From NCBI RefSeq assembly GCF_001644605.1, contig NZ_CP011388.1, forward strand, positions 830,501 to 894,500: DNA of 64,000 nt, in the 5' to 3' direction. The position numbers and the translations under genes were made by a program. Below are positions 17,593 through 26,327 of the stretch, piece by piece (position 1 is the first letter of the stretch; the number at the start of each line of letters is the position of its first letter). The notes under the pieces were generated by a model. It made no database searches. It worked only from the letters and a program-made list of their open reading frames with translations, and was not told the DNA's origin. The stretch is from Paenibacillus swuensis. Its GTDB lineage: Bacteria; Bacillota; Bacilli; Paenibacillales; DY6.

Positions 17593-19468
17593 CCTGCAGT
17601 CCTCCGGATAATAGTAGTAGCGGTACGGTCATACGAACCGTTGTAGATTGCCCTGTCTCGCTCAGTACAACGATACCGTAGTCTTTGCCATAAAAGATGC
17701 GGATGCGCTGGTTCACGTTGCGCAGTCCGATGCCGCTTCCCTCGGTGAGCGAACCGCCGCGAGGTTCGGAAGGTTCCGGCTCTTCCGTCGCGATTCGTTC
17801 GTTAAGCGCGGCCAATGCCGCCGGCTGAATACCTGCTCCGTTATCGGTAATCTCAATCACCATCCCTTCCGGCGAGGCTGCGGCCCGAATCGTAATCCGC
17901 AATCCCTCCCGGTCCAGACGGTGAAGGGGCACGCCGTGTTTCACGGCGTTTTCGACCAGAGGCTGCATGGACATCTTCAGCATCTCCTGTTCGTAATAGG
18001 CCGGTTCAATTTCCATAATCAACTCTATAGCATTGTCGAAGCGTACATTCATGATGGCGACATAGTTCGTGATATGGTCAAGTTCATCCTTCAGCCGTAC
18101 ATACTCGCTGGACCAGCTGAGATTATAGCGCATCATGCCGCCGAGCGAGGTCAGCGCGTCCGACACACTGTATTGACCCTCAATTTCGGCCATCATCTTA
18201 ATATTCTCCAGCGTATTGTACAGGAAGTGAGAATCAATCTGACTGCGGAGCGTCTTGAGCTCGGCCTCCTTCGTGGCGGCCTTCTTGTTCACCTCTTCGA
18301 CAAGGAACGTGTTGATTCGCTTGAGCATTTTGCGGAAATGGAAGGCTAACTCCCCAATCTCCCCGCTCCCCTTGATCGTAATGTCCAAATTGAAATCCCC
18401 CCGGTGTATTTTCTTCATGGATTCGGTGAGAATTCGCAATTTTTTGAGGATAAGGGAGTTAAAGAAATAGGTCGTCACCGACAATACCGCCACCATAATC
18501 AACATCACAAGAATGATATTGTTACGGGTGTCGTAGATGTCCGTGAACACGTCCTCCAGCGAGACGACGCCGATCATATTCGCTTCCAGCGTGTCCAGAT
18601 AAGTGTAAACGATAAGATAGGGCACGTCTCCGTCCATGAAATGTCTGCTGCCGATTTCCGTGCTGCGGTTGTTAGCATAGGTCCGGAGCAGCTTCTTGGT
18701 TTCCACACCGGCTTCGCTAAGAAAGCGGTTACCAGATTGGGTATAAGCTTCCCCGAACCGATCCAGAATCACCGTCTGCGACGGGTTGCCCGCGACTCCC
18801 GAGAACGACTTGGGGAAAAAATGTTCCAATGTCATATCAACCTGAACCGCGCCCGCTTTCATCCCGGTGGAAGAGAGAATATCTCTATACAATGAAATCT
18901 TAGGGCCGACTTCTCCGCTCTTGCCGGTAATCAGATCCACAGCCTTGTTTGCGAACACCCAATACTGTATTCCTTCTCGTTTCTGCAGTTCGCGGTACCA
19001 TGCAGCATTCGTAACCCTGTTCTCATGCAGGAATAACGGCCAGATCTCGTATACATAAGGATTGCTCGTATACATCCGGATATGATCGATATCCGGATTG
19101 TTGTACTGCAGACGCAGGAGATTAGGAACGATTTCTTCGTCCATCTGGATCAATTGCTCGGCTGTCCACTCCCGATTCGCGTTCAGGTATTCCTGCGTAT
19201 CTCGATCGGATAGCACCAGCTGCGCCGTGCGTTCCATCGATTCCATATTGTTGCGGATATTAATCTTCTCAATCTCCATAAACGTACGATTTTCCTGGAT
19301 GATGGCTTGGATTCGACTAGCATAAAATTCATTAAAGAAATAGCTCGAGAACAATACTGTAGGAAGTAACAGGATAAGCAGATAGGCGATAATCAGCCGG
19401 GTCTGAATTGGTAAACGGTCTAACAGGTGTTGAAACCGCACCCGGTGTTCCCTTAGTTGAATCTTCAT
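17582..19468 (-). CDS. Sensor histidine kinase, YesM-like
   Basis: The 628-residue kinase has a first membrane helix (about 25-47), an external sensor region of about 250 residues, and a second helix (about 300-322). A HAMP segment and a His-kinase domain follow, with the phosphoacceptor in QIDSHFLYNTLENIK. The ATPase domain has NAVKHGVP (N box) and DNGAGI and GSGIGLRNVNQRI (G boxes). The usual HisKA sequence QINPHF reads QIDSHF here. Product and downstream regulator overlap. It should phosphorylate the YesN-like regulator and control the sugar importer. Confidence 0.92.
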   Translation of the reverse strand: MKIQLREHRVRFQHLLDRLPIQTRLIIAYLLILLLPTVLFSSYFFNEFYASRIQAIIQENRTFMEIEKINIRNNMESMERTAQLVLSDRDTQEYLNANREWTAEQLIQMDEEIVPNLLRLQYNNPDIDHIRMYTSNPYVYEIWPLFLHENRVTNAAWYRELQKREGIQYWVFANKAVDLITGKSGEVGPKISLYRDILSSTGMKAGAVQVDMTLEHFFPKSFSGVAGNPSQTVILDRFGEAYTQSGNRFLSEAGVETKKLLRTYANNRSTEIGSRHFMDGDVPYLIVYTYLDTLEANMIGVVSLEDVFTDIYDTRNNIILVMLIMVAVLSVTTYFFNSLILKKLRILTESMKKIHRGDFNLDITIKGSGEIGELAFHFRKMLKRINTFLVEEVNKKAATKEAELKTLRSQIDSHFLYNTLENIKMMAEIEGQYSVSDALTSLGGMMRYNLSWSSEYVRLKDELDHITNYVAIMNVRFDNAIELIMEIEPAYYEQEMLKMSMQPLVENAVKHGVPLHRLDREGLRITIRAAASPEGMVIEITDNGAGIQPAALAALNERIATEEPEPSEPRGGSLTEGSGIGLRNVNQRIRIFYGKDYGIVVLSETGQSTTVRMTVPLLLLSGGLQDDA

Positions 19469-19537
19469 GGCATCCCTTCCATATGAACGAATATCGCAGC
19501 ACTTCTATCATATCATCATAGGAAGTCTAGGAAAATA

Positions 19538-19565
19538 ACCCCATAAACCTAATGGCTTATGGGGT
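19538..19565 (-). terminator. Terminator between the sugar importer and the yesM-like gene
   Basis: ACCCCATAA (19538-19546) pairs with TTATGGGGT (19557-19565), followed on the minus strand by TTATTTTC. It separates the importer transcript from the two-component genes. Confidence 0.75.
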
Positions 19566-19582
19566 GCGCTTCCGTCTTACTA

Positions 19583-21316
19583 TTATTCAGAGAATTTCTC
19601 CAGCTTCTTCAGGTTCTCTTCATACCGCTTCTGGCGGTATTCCTCGACTTCTTTAAAGCCCAGGCTGTCGCGCTTCTTGATGAATGTATCCCAGAGCTTG
19701 TCGAAGTCGGCTTCGGTCTTGGCCAGCATCAGCTTTGGCAGCGTGTCTCCCCATAACAGGGAAATCTTGTTCGCCTTGACGCCTTCCGGCGTCATGCCGC
19801 CCGGCATCGTCAGCTCGAATGCGGAGAAGTCCACCAGCTTGCCCTTGGTCCAATCCCGCGGTTGCTTTACCGGATCTTTGGAAGGCGGTTGCCACTGTTG
19901 CAGAATATTACTGTCTCCAAGCCAGGATGCGCCTTCCAGGCCGTATTTCGTAAAGTAGGCCTCTTCGCTTTTCTTCTTCTCTTCCAGAAGCTTAGGTAGA
20001 ATCTGATCTTTGCCGTCGATGGTATCGTAAGTGACACCTTTCTCGCCCAGATAGAAATCCCGTTGCCCTTCTTCGCTGACCAGGTAACTCAGGAACTTGA
20101 TTGCGCGCTCTTTATTCTTTACATTTTTGGAAATGAGCGTAAGTGTCCATCCGGAGATGCCCGGTCCGTAGAGTGTCGGCGGTGTCATCTCGGCATTGGC
20201 CGGTCCGTCCACAGCGATATACACGCGGTTCTTGTCATTGCGGTAGATTTCTTCGTTCTGGCCCGCCATATCATTCGCTTGATACAAGGAGGCGAAGTAG
20301 CGGCCCTGCGTAAATTTTTCATCCATCTGTTGGCGCTTGTCGATGAATACCTCTTTGGAAAGCAGACCTTCTTCATTCGCTTGGCGGAACACCTTCATCC
20401 ACTTGATGAACTCCGGATCGGTTGTGCGATCGTACACCTTGCCGTCCTTCGCCATCGGAATCGCGAGGAAGTTCTGAAGCAGCGAATCCAGTTTGTCACC
20501 GTTCATCATGGAGTAGCTGCCCTTGTCATGAAACTCTGTCAAACCAAGCGGGATCAACGGCTGACCGTTCACCTTCGGGTACTTTTCCTTGGCTGCCTTT
20601 AGAGCGCCTAAGAATCCTTCGGGTGTGCGCATATCCGGTTTGCCGAGCGCTTCGTACATATCCTTGCGCACAATAAACGTCTGGTTTGATGTATACGTGT
20701 CGCCGTATTTCTTATAATCCATCGGCGATACCGAATAATTCGGCAAACCGTAAACGTTGCCGTCCTCTTGGGTGTACCAAGCGAGCTTCGCCGGATCCGT
20801 CACCTTGAAGAAATAGGGGTCATATTCCTTAGCCAGTTCGTTCAGCGGAAGCACCATGCCGCTGTCGATTAATTGTTTCACCACATCTTCCGACCATGAA
20901 ATGGTCAGCAGGTCCGGCAGCTTGCCGGAAGCGATCATCGTGTTCAGCTTCTCGATCTCATTGCCGGCCGGAATGATCATCTTGAGGTTCACGCCGGTTT
21001 TCTTCGTAATATACTTGGTTACCACCGTCTTGCCCCAGTCCTTCGAGGCCCAGGAGAAATTCACATACCAGTCCAGGGTGATCGGCGACGTATCTTCCTT
21101 CCAACCCGGTTCGGCATTGGCCGCATCTACGGTGTTGCCTTCGGGAGCAGCAGCCGCATTGCCGTTGCCGGCGGCATTCCCTTCACTGTTCGCAGCCGCT
21201 TGACCGACATTACCGTTCGTGTTCTCCCCGTTGCCGCCATTCGAGCAAGCCGTTGTAAATGCAATCATCAGCATCAGTACAACCAGCCAGGTCTTGCGCA
21301 TGCCATTCTTTGTCAT
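19583..21316 (-). CDS. Extracellular solute-binding lipoprotein, LplA-like (sugar ABC importer)
   Basis: The product has about 577 residues: a lipoprotein signal ending FTTAC-SNGG, an N/G/A-rich linker of about 45 residues, and a large bacterial solute-binding fold of the LplA/YtcQ group (family 1). The second ATG (21314-21316) is preferred, being 7 bases after GAGGGG; the first is too close to it. It delivers an oligosaccharide to the two permeases encoded upstream. No dedicated ATPase gene is present, as is usual for this group, which shares MsmX-type ATPases. It is followed by a terminator. Substrate unknown. Confidence 0.92.
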   Translation of the reverse strand: MTKNGMRKTWLVVLMLMIAFTTACSNGGNGENTNGNVGQAAANSEGNAAGNGNAAAAPEGNTVDAANAEPGWKEDTSPITLDWYVNFSWASKDWGKTVVTKYITKKTGVNLKMIIPAGNEIEKLNTMIASGKLPDLLTISWSEDVVKQLIDSGMVLPLNELAKEYDPYFFKVTDPAKLAWYTQEDGNVYGLPNYSVSPMDYKKYGDTYTSNQTFIVRKDMYEALGKPDMRTPEGFLGALKAAKEKYPKVNGQPLIPLGLTEFHDKGSYSMMNGDKLDSLLQNFLAIPMAKDGKVYDRTTDPEFIKWMKVFRQANEEGLLSKEVFIDKRQQMDEKFTQGRYFASLYQANDMAGQNEEIYRNDKNRVYIAVDGPANAEMTPPTLYGPGISGWTLTLISKNVKNKERAIKFLSYLVSEEGQRDFYLGEKGVTYDTIDGKDQILPKLLEEKKKSEEAYFTKYGLEGASWLGDSNILQQWQPPSKDPVKQPRDWTKGKLVDFSAFELTMPGGMTPEGVKANKISLLWGDTLPKLMLAKTEADFDKLWDTFIKKRDSLGFKEVEEYRQKRYEENLKKLEKFSE

Positions 21317-21359
21317 GTTCATACCCCTCTTATATGAATTTAATAGAAACCGTTCGCCG

Positions 21360-22244
21360 TTACCCTTTCATGGAGCCGATCATTAAGCCTTTGACAAAGT
21401 ATTTTTGCAAAAAAGGATAGACAACCACAATCGGCAACGTCGTAACGACCATGGTGGCCAACTTCACGGAAAGCATCGTCATGGACTTCTCTATGCTTGT
21501 TGTATCCACGATTTCCGAGGTAGCTGCTTGCGTGACAATGCGGTACAGGAACGTCTGAATCGGATGCAAGTCGTTGTTGTTAATGAAGATGACGCCCGTG
21601 AAATAATCGTTCCATTGATATACACCATGGAACAAGGCGATGGTAGCAACGACGGGCATGGAGATCGGCAGCATGATTTTGTAAAAGACGGTCAGGTCGT
21701 TCGCCCCGTCTATCTTTGCCGCTTCTTCTAAACCTTCCGGAAAATCCCGGAAGTACGCCAGAAAAATCAGCAGATGAAAGAAGTTGAACATGACCGGAAT
21801 GATATATACCCAGAACGTATCCAGTAAGCCAAGATCCCGGAAGAGCAGGAAGGTCGGGATTAAACCGCCCCCGAAAAACAAGGTAATCGTACCTATCCCC
21901 ATATACACCTTGCGGCCGAGGAGCTCTCGACGGGAAAAGGCGTAAGCGACCATAGCCGTGAATAGTACATGCAATGCTGTGCCGATTACGGTTTTGGCCA
22001 CTGTTACACCCATAGCGAGCATAATTCCGTTATCCCGGAATACAGCTATGTAGTTATCCAGGGTAAACATGCGCGGCCACCAGTAGATTCCTCCTCTTAA
22101 CGCATCCCCGCCTTCGTTCAGCGAGTTGATCAGTACGTACCAGATCGGATATAAGGTAATGAAGCATAGCGCCAGCATGACGAGGTGATTGATGCCTTCG
22201 AAAACCGCGTCGCCGAATGATATTCGCTGCCATCGTCTTCCCAT
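21360..22244 (-). CDS. Carbohydrate ABC transporter permease, LplC/YtcP-like
   Basis: The 294-residue MetI-like permease has six helices. The ATPase-contacting EAA loop reads EEAAKIDGANDLTVFYKIMLP, and the C-terminus is QKYFVKGLMIGSMKG, typical for LplC. It stands between the solute-binding protein gene (37 bases away) and the other permease gene in the importer operon. It forms the channel as a heterodimer with the LplB-like permease. Confidence 0.92.
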   Translation of the reverse strand: MGRRWQRISFGDAVFEGINHLVMLALCFITLYPIWYVLINSLNEGGDALRGGIYWWPRMFTLDNYIAVFRDNGIMLAMGVTVAKTVIGTALHVLFTAMVAYAFSRRELLGRKVYMGIGTITLFFGGGLIPTFLLFRDLGLLDTFWVYIIPVMFNFFHLLIFLAYFRDFPEGLEEAAKIDGANDLTVFYKIMLPISMPVVATIALFHGVYQWNDYFTGVIFINNNDLHPIQTFLYRIVTQAATSEIVDTTSIEKSMTMLSVKLATMVVTTLPIVVVYPFLQKYFVKGLMIGSMKG

Positions 22245-22297
22245 TGGTTCCTCCTCCTTTCACGAATAGCCGTAACATTAGAACAGTGACGTGTTAT

Positions 22298-23275
22298 TTA
22301 TTTTCTTAGTCGTGTAATTCGCCAGCAGCAGAAGAAGAAGTGCCAGGACAATTTCAGCAGTCCTACCGCCGTTGCATATGAGTACATAGCTGAACCGATA
22401 CCTGTCTGATACACGTAAATATCGATAACATTGGAGGCGCTCTCGTTCAACGGGTTTCGAAGCACAAGAATCTGGTCAAAATTTGAATTCAGCACCCCGC
22501 TTACCGCCAGAACAAACAGGATTGATATGGTAGTCGTCATCCCGGGCAGCGTGATGTGGCGCATCTTCTGAAACCGTCCGGCGCCGTCAATCGTAGCCGC
22601 CTCGTAAAGCTCGGGGGACACGCCTGCAATAGCGGCAAGATAGATGATCGCTGACCAACCGAGTTCCTTCCAGATGTCCGAAGTAATGACGATTGACCAG
22701 AAATAGCCGGGCTCAGCCAGGTAGGATATCGGTTCATCGATGAAGCCGAACGTCATCAGGATGTCGTTAATGATCCCTACATCGGATAACCAGGTGGTCA
22801 AAATCCCGCCCAGCACGACCCATGACAGGAAGTGGGGCAAGTATGTGATCGTCTGCACCATACGCTTGAACTTTACGGAACGCAGCTCGTTCAGGAAGAG
22901 TGCGAACAAGATGGGCAGCGGAAATCCGATGGCCAGTTTGATCAGCGAGATGCCCAGCGTATTGCGGATGATCAGCCATAAATTCTCATCCTCCAGGAAA
23001 GCTCGAAAATGATACAGCCCGACCCACGGCGCCTCGGAGATGGGTTTCGTGATGAAATATTCCTTGAAGGCAATCAGAATGCCGTACATCGGAATATAGT
23101 TGAAGATTAGCATCCAGACGACCCCGGCAAGCGCCATCGCCTGTAGATAACGTTGGGCTACAAACTTCCCCAGCATTTTCTTCAGCTTAGTGGCCGGTCC
23201 GGGCGGCGGCTTGACGGTCCAGCCTCCGGAAGCTTTGGTCATCGTATGGGGCTGTGCCTGAGGCTTCATATGCAT
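22298..23275 (-). CDS. Carbohydrate ABC transporter permease, LplB/YteP-like, frameshifted C-terminus
   Basis: The 325-residue reading has the six-helix MetI-like fold and an EAA loop YEAATIDGAGRFQKMRHITLPG (shown as its key residues E-A-A...G). The last 18 codons do not look like family sequence. If one A is added to the AAA after GLLK (about 22356-22358), the frame continues as IVLALLLLLLANYTTKKINN and ends TSLF with a stop at 22278. That is the normal end of this family. So the gene is either a late frameshift mutant losing its last helix or carries a sequencing error. Start: ATG after GGGTGG. An inverted repeat lies 16 bases upstream. It is the first gene of the importer operon. Confidence 0.85.
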   Translation of the reverse strand: MHMKPQAQPHTMTKASGGWTVKPPPGPATKLKKMLGKFVAQRYLQAMALAGVVWMLIFNYIPMYGILIAFKEYFITKPISEAPWVGLYHFRAFLEDENLWLIIRNTLGISLIKLAIGFPLPILFALFLNELRSVKFKRMVQTITYLPHFLSWVVLGGILTTWLSDVGIINDILMTFGFIDEPISYLAEPGYFWSIVITSDIWKELGWSAIIYLAAIAGVSPELYEAATIDGAGRFQKMRHITLPGMTTTISILFVLAVSGVLNSNFDQILVLRNPLNESASNVIDIYVYQTGIGSAMYSYATAVGLLKLSWHFFFCCWRITRLRK

Positions 23276-23290
23276 CGGTCCACCCTTTCG

Positions 23291-23318
23291 TTACAAATGT
23301 AAGTGTTTACATTTGTAA
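23291..23318. promoter_or_regulatory. Perfect 12-bp inverted repeat upstream of the sugar importer
   Basis: TTACAAATGTAA (23291-23302) and TTACATTTGTAA (23307-23318) are exact reverse complements around GTGT. It lies 16 bases upstream of the permease start. It could be an operator for a regulator other than the YesN-like protein, or a 5-prime stem in the mRNA. Confidence 0.6.
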
Positions 23319-23403
23319 TTATAGGGGGAACTGAGAGGGGGCGGTAGTCCGATAATTTCATATAAGGGATCGGAATTTCGGATGTTTGATGATGACGCAC
23401 GAC

Positions 23404-23438
23404 AAAAAAAAGACGGGCCTTCAGGAGGCCCGTCTTTA
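23404..23438 (-). terminator. Terminator of the ctaCDEF operon
   Basis: AAAGACGGGCC (23409-23419) pairs with GGCCCGTCTTT (23427-23437), followed on the minus strand by a T-run. It is 18 bases beyond the ctaF stop and can work in both directions. Confidence 0.88.
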
Positions 23439-23455
23439 TTCATGTTATTTAAGTT

Positions 23456-23776
23456 TTACCAGAAAGCCCAGTACAGTGCCATGACCACCATGGAACTTGC
23501 GACGAAACCGCCGAACAGCAGACCGATAATCGGGAACAGATGTCCGCGATCTTTCATATGCATCCAGTAAGCTAACTGCATAATGACCTGCAAGGCAGCC
23601 ATCGTTAGCAAGATGGCGATAACGAATTTACGGTTCATCTCGCCTGCCATAACCGCCGCGAAAGCGATCAGTGTTAATACCAGGGAAAAGATAAACGCGA
23701 TGTAATGGTTTCTCGGGCCTTCATGAGCGCGGCGTCTTCTGCCGTCTTGCTCCGTCGTTTGTTGAGGTGCAGACAT
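23456..23776 (-). CDS. ctaF: Cytochrome c oxidase subunit IVB
   Basis: The 106-residue protein has three helices (about 25-45, 50-70, 78-102) of the cytochrome c oxidase subunit IV family (LQVIMQLAYWMHMKD). It follows a basic N-terminal tail. It is the last gene of ctaCDEF, 3 bases after ctaE, and precedes a terminator. It is a small structural subunit of the caa3 oxidase. Confidence 0.92.
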   Translation of the reverse strand: MSAPQQTTEQDGRRRRAHEGPRNHYIAFIFSLVLTLIAFAAVMAGEMNRKFVIAILLTMAALQVIMQLAYWMHMKDRGHLFPIIGLLFGGFVASSMVVMALYWAFW

Positions 23777-23779
23777 GGA

Positions 23780-24400
23780 TTAACCCACCTTTCCCATCAA
23801 GTAGACGACTGTGAAGATGAACACCCACACAACGTCGATAAAGTGCCAGTACAGCGAAGCTACGTAAATCTTCGGCGCGGTTACCACAGTCAGACCTTTG
23901 CGGAACAGTTGAGCGATCAGCAAGGTGATCCAGCATATACCGAACGCTACGTGAGCTCCGTGGAAACCGACCAAGGAGTAGAACGATGTCGAGAAGGCGC
24001 TTGTGGAGAACTTGTGGCCTTCATGAACATAGTGATAGAACTCATAGATTTCCAGACCCAGGAAGCAGGCTCCGAACAGGACGGTAATACCTAACCAGAT
24101 TGCCATTTCCTTTACCTTCTGACGGTGCATCGCCTGAATGGCAAGTACACTCGTCATGGAGGAAGTCAGGAGCAAGAAGGTAGCTAATGCGATTAGTGGA
24201 AGCTCGAACAATTGCTGCGCCGTCTTACCGTCGGCTACATTGTGTCTTAGAGCAAGGAATGCAGAGAACAAGGTACCGAACAGGACGGTTTCCCCGCCGA
24301 GGAACAACCAGAAGCCCAGAATCTTATTGCGGCCTTCCAGTGTGGCTTTCTCGGGATCGTGGGGTAAAACTCCGTTCGCATGATGATCGTGACTACTCAT
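23780..24400 (-). CDS. ctaE: Cytochrome c oxidase subunit III
   Basis: The 206-residue protein has five helices and subunit III signatures: GFWLFLGGETVLFGTLFSAF, the invariant-type ETVLF segment, FHGAHVAFGICW, and YWHFIDVVWVFIF near the end. It overlaps ctaD by 4 bases (ATGA) and is 3 bases from ctaF. It supports the catalytic subunits in the membrane. Confidence 0.95.
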   Translation of the reverse strand: MSSHDHHANGVLPHDPEKATLEGRNKILGFWLFLGGETVLFGTLFSAFLALRHNVADGKTAQQLFELPLIALATFLLLTSSMTSVLAIQAMHRQKVKEMAIWLGITVLFGACFLGLEIYEFYHYVHEGHKFSTSAFSTSFYSLVGFHGAHVAFGICWITLLIAQLFRKGLTVVTAPKIYVASLYWHFIDVVWVFIFTVVYLMGKVG

Positions 24401-26298
24401 GCTTTAATCCCCCTGTCCTTGTTGATTTCATCTTCTTCAATATGGAAGCCCGCATCGTCATAGACCGAACGCAGGAACATGCTGCCGAATGTAATCAGCA
24501 AGCCTACACCCGCAACAACATAGCTGCTGAACAGGTTCGCAAGCGCCGCGTTCATGAATTCATTCTCCGCATACATGAAGCCAAAGCCTGCGATGAACAA
24601 ACCGAGAGACATAAAGAACGGCAGAATGGACGGTGAAGGCATATGGATCGGTCCGATCGGTTCCGCAGGAGTCATCTCCGCGTTGCCGGCCATCTTCTCT
24701 TTCCAGAAAGCATCGTATCCGCGAACAAGCGGAGTTTGCGCAAAGTTGTATTCAGGCGCCGGTGAAGGAATGGACCATTCCAGCGTACGTCCGTCTTCCC
24801 AATGATCGCCTTTGGCTGTTCTTGGTTGAGACAGAGAATAAACGATGTTGATGATAAAGATAATCGTACCCACACCCATCGCGAATGCGCCGATGGAGGA
24901 AACGAGATTCAACGTATCCCAGCCTAAGCCTTCAAGATAGGTGAATACGCGGCGAGGCATACCCATCAGTCCCAGGAAATGCTGTACGAAGAATGTAAGA
25001 TGGAAGCCGATGAAGAACGTCCAGAACGTTAGTTTGCCCAGCATTTCGTTCAGCCCTACGCCGAACATCTTCGGCCACCAGTAGTGAACACCGGAGAATA
25101 ATCCGAGTACCAGACCGCCGACGATAACATAGTGGAAATGCGCTACTACGAAGTAGGAGTCATGATATTGGAAGTCAGCCGGAGCCGCCGCCAACATGAC
25201 GCCGGTTACGCCGCCCATAACGAAGGTCGGGATAAAGCCGATCGCGAACAAGTTAGCTGCTGTAAAGCGGATTTGTCCGCCCCACATGGTGAAGATCCAG
25301 TTAAAGATCTTGATACCTGTCGGTACCGCGATCAACATCGTAGCGATCGAGAACAAGGAGTTCGCAACCGGACCTAAGCCCGTTGTGAACATATGATGGG
25401 CCCAAACCATGAAGCCCAGGAAACCGATCAGCGCGGTTGCGAATACCATGGAGCTGTATCCGAACAGGCGCTTCCTGGAGAAAGTCGAGATGACTTCAGA
25501 GATAATACCGAAAGCCGGAAGAATCAGAATGTATACTTCGGGATGTCCGAAGATCCAGAAGATATGCTCCCAGAGTACGCCTGTACCGCCGTTCGCCGCA
25601 ACGAAGAAGTTACCGCTGAACATCCGGTCAAAGCTCATCGTTACCAATCCTACCGCCAGGGCAGGGAAAGCGAACAAGATCAATGCCGACGTAATGAAAG
25701 CCGACCATGTGAACATCGGCATACGCATGAAGGACATGCCCGGCGCTCTCATGTTAATAATCGTGACGAGGAAGTTAATCCCTCCGACTAACGTACCGAT
25801 ACCGGCGATTTGCAAGCCGATCGCGTAGAAGTCCATGCTCTTGCCGCCGGAGAAATCCGGTCCCGCGAGCGGGAAGTAAGCCGTCCAGCCTGCCGCAGGC
25901 ACATCGCCGACGATCCAGGCCACGTTCAGCAGCAATCCGCCGAAGAAGAATGTCCAGAATCCGATGGCGTTAACGAAAGGATACGCGACGTCGCGCGCTC
26001 CGATCTGCAGAGGAACAATCGCATTCATTAATGCGAAGATGACGGGCATCGCCGCCAGGAAGATCATCGTGGTGCCGTGCATGGTCAGAAGGGAGTTGAA
26101 CGTTTCCGCGGAAACAACATCTTTCTCCGGACCCATGAGCTGCCAACGAATTAACAAGGCTTCCAATCCGCCGATCAGGAAGAAGAATCCGCCGGCGATT
26201 AAGTAAAGAATACCGATTTTCTTATGGTCAACCGTTGTGAGCCAATCCATCAACCCACTGTAACGCTTAACTTGATGATGTGCAGTATGTGCCGCCAA
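24397..26298 (-). CDS. ctaD: Cytochrome c oxidase subunit I
   Basis: The 633-residue protein has the heme-copper oxidase core with MHGTTMIFL (heme a ligand His), EHIFWIFGHPEVYILILPAFG (CuB His and cross-linked Tyr), WAHHMFTTG (CuB histidines) and VAHFHYVIVGG (heme a and a3 histidines). It reduces oxygen to water while pumping protons. The tail of about 100 residues contains two extra helices, as in caa3-type CtaD. It is 29 bases after ctaC and overlaps ctaE. Confidence 0.97.
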   Translation of the reverse strand: MAAHTAHHQVKRYSGLMDWLTTVDHKKIGILYLIAGGFFFLIGGLEALLIRWQLMGPEKDVVSAETFNSLLTMHGTTMIFLAAMPVIFALMNAIVPLQIGARDVAYPFVNAIGFWTFFFGGLLLNVAWIVGDVPAAGWTAYFPLAGPDFSGGKSMDFYAIGLQIAGIGTLVGGINFLVTIINMRAPGMSFMRMPMFTWSAFITSALILFAFPALAVGLVTMSFDRMFSGNFFVAANGGTGVLWEHIFWIFGHPEVYILILPAFGIISEVISTFSRKRLFGYSSMVFATALIGFLGFMVWAHHMFTTGLGPVANSLFSIATMLIAVPTGIKIFNWIFTMWGGQIRFTAANLFAIGFIPTFVMGGVTGVMLAAAPADFQYHDSYFVVAHFHYVIVGGLVLGLFSGVHYWWPKMFGVGLNEMLGKLTFWTFFIGFHLTFFVQHFLGLMGMPRRVFTYLEGLGWDTLNLVSSIGAFAMGVGTIIFIINIVYSLSQPRTAKGDHWEDGRTLEWSIPSPAPEYNFAQTPLVRGYDAFWKEKMAGNAEMTPAEPIGPIHMPSPSILPFFMSLGLFIAGFGFMYAENEFMNAALANLFSSYVVAGVGLLITFGSMFLRSVYDDAGFHIEEDEINKDRGIKA

Positions 26299-26327
26299 TG
26301 CCTAAACCCCCTTTACTTAGCTAGTAA

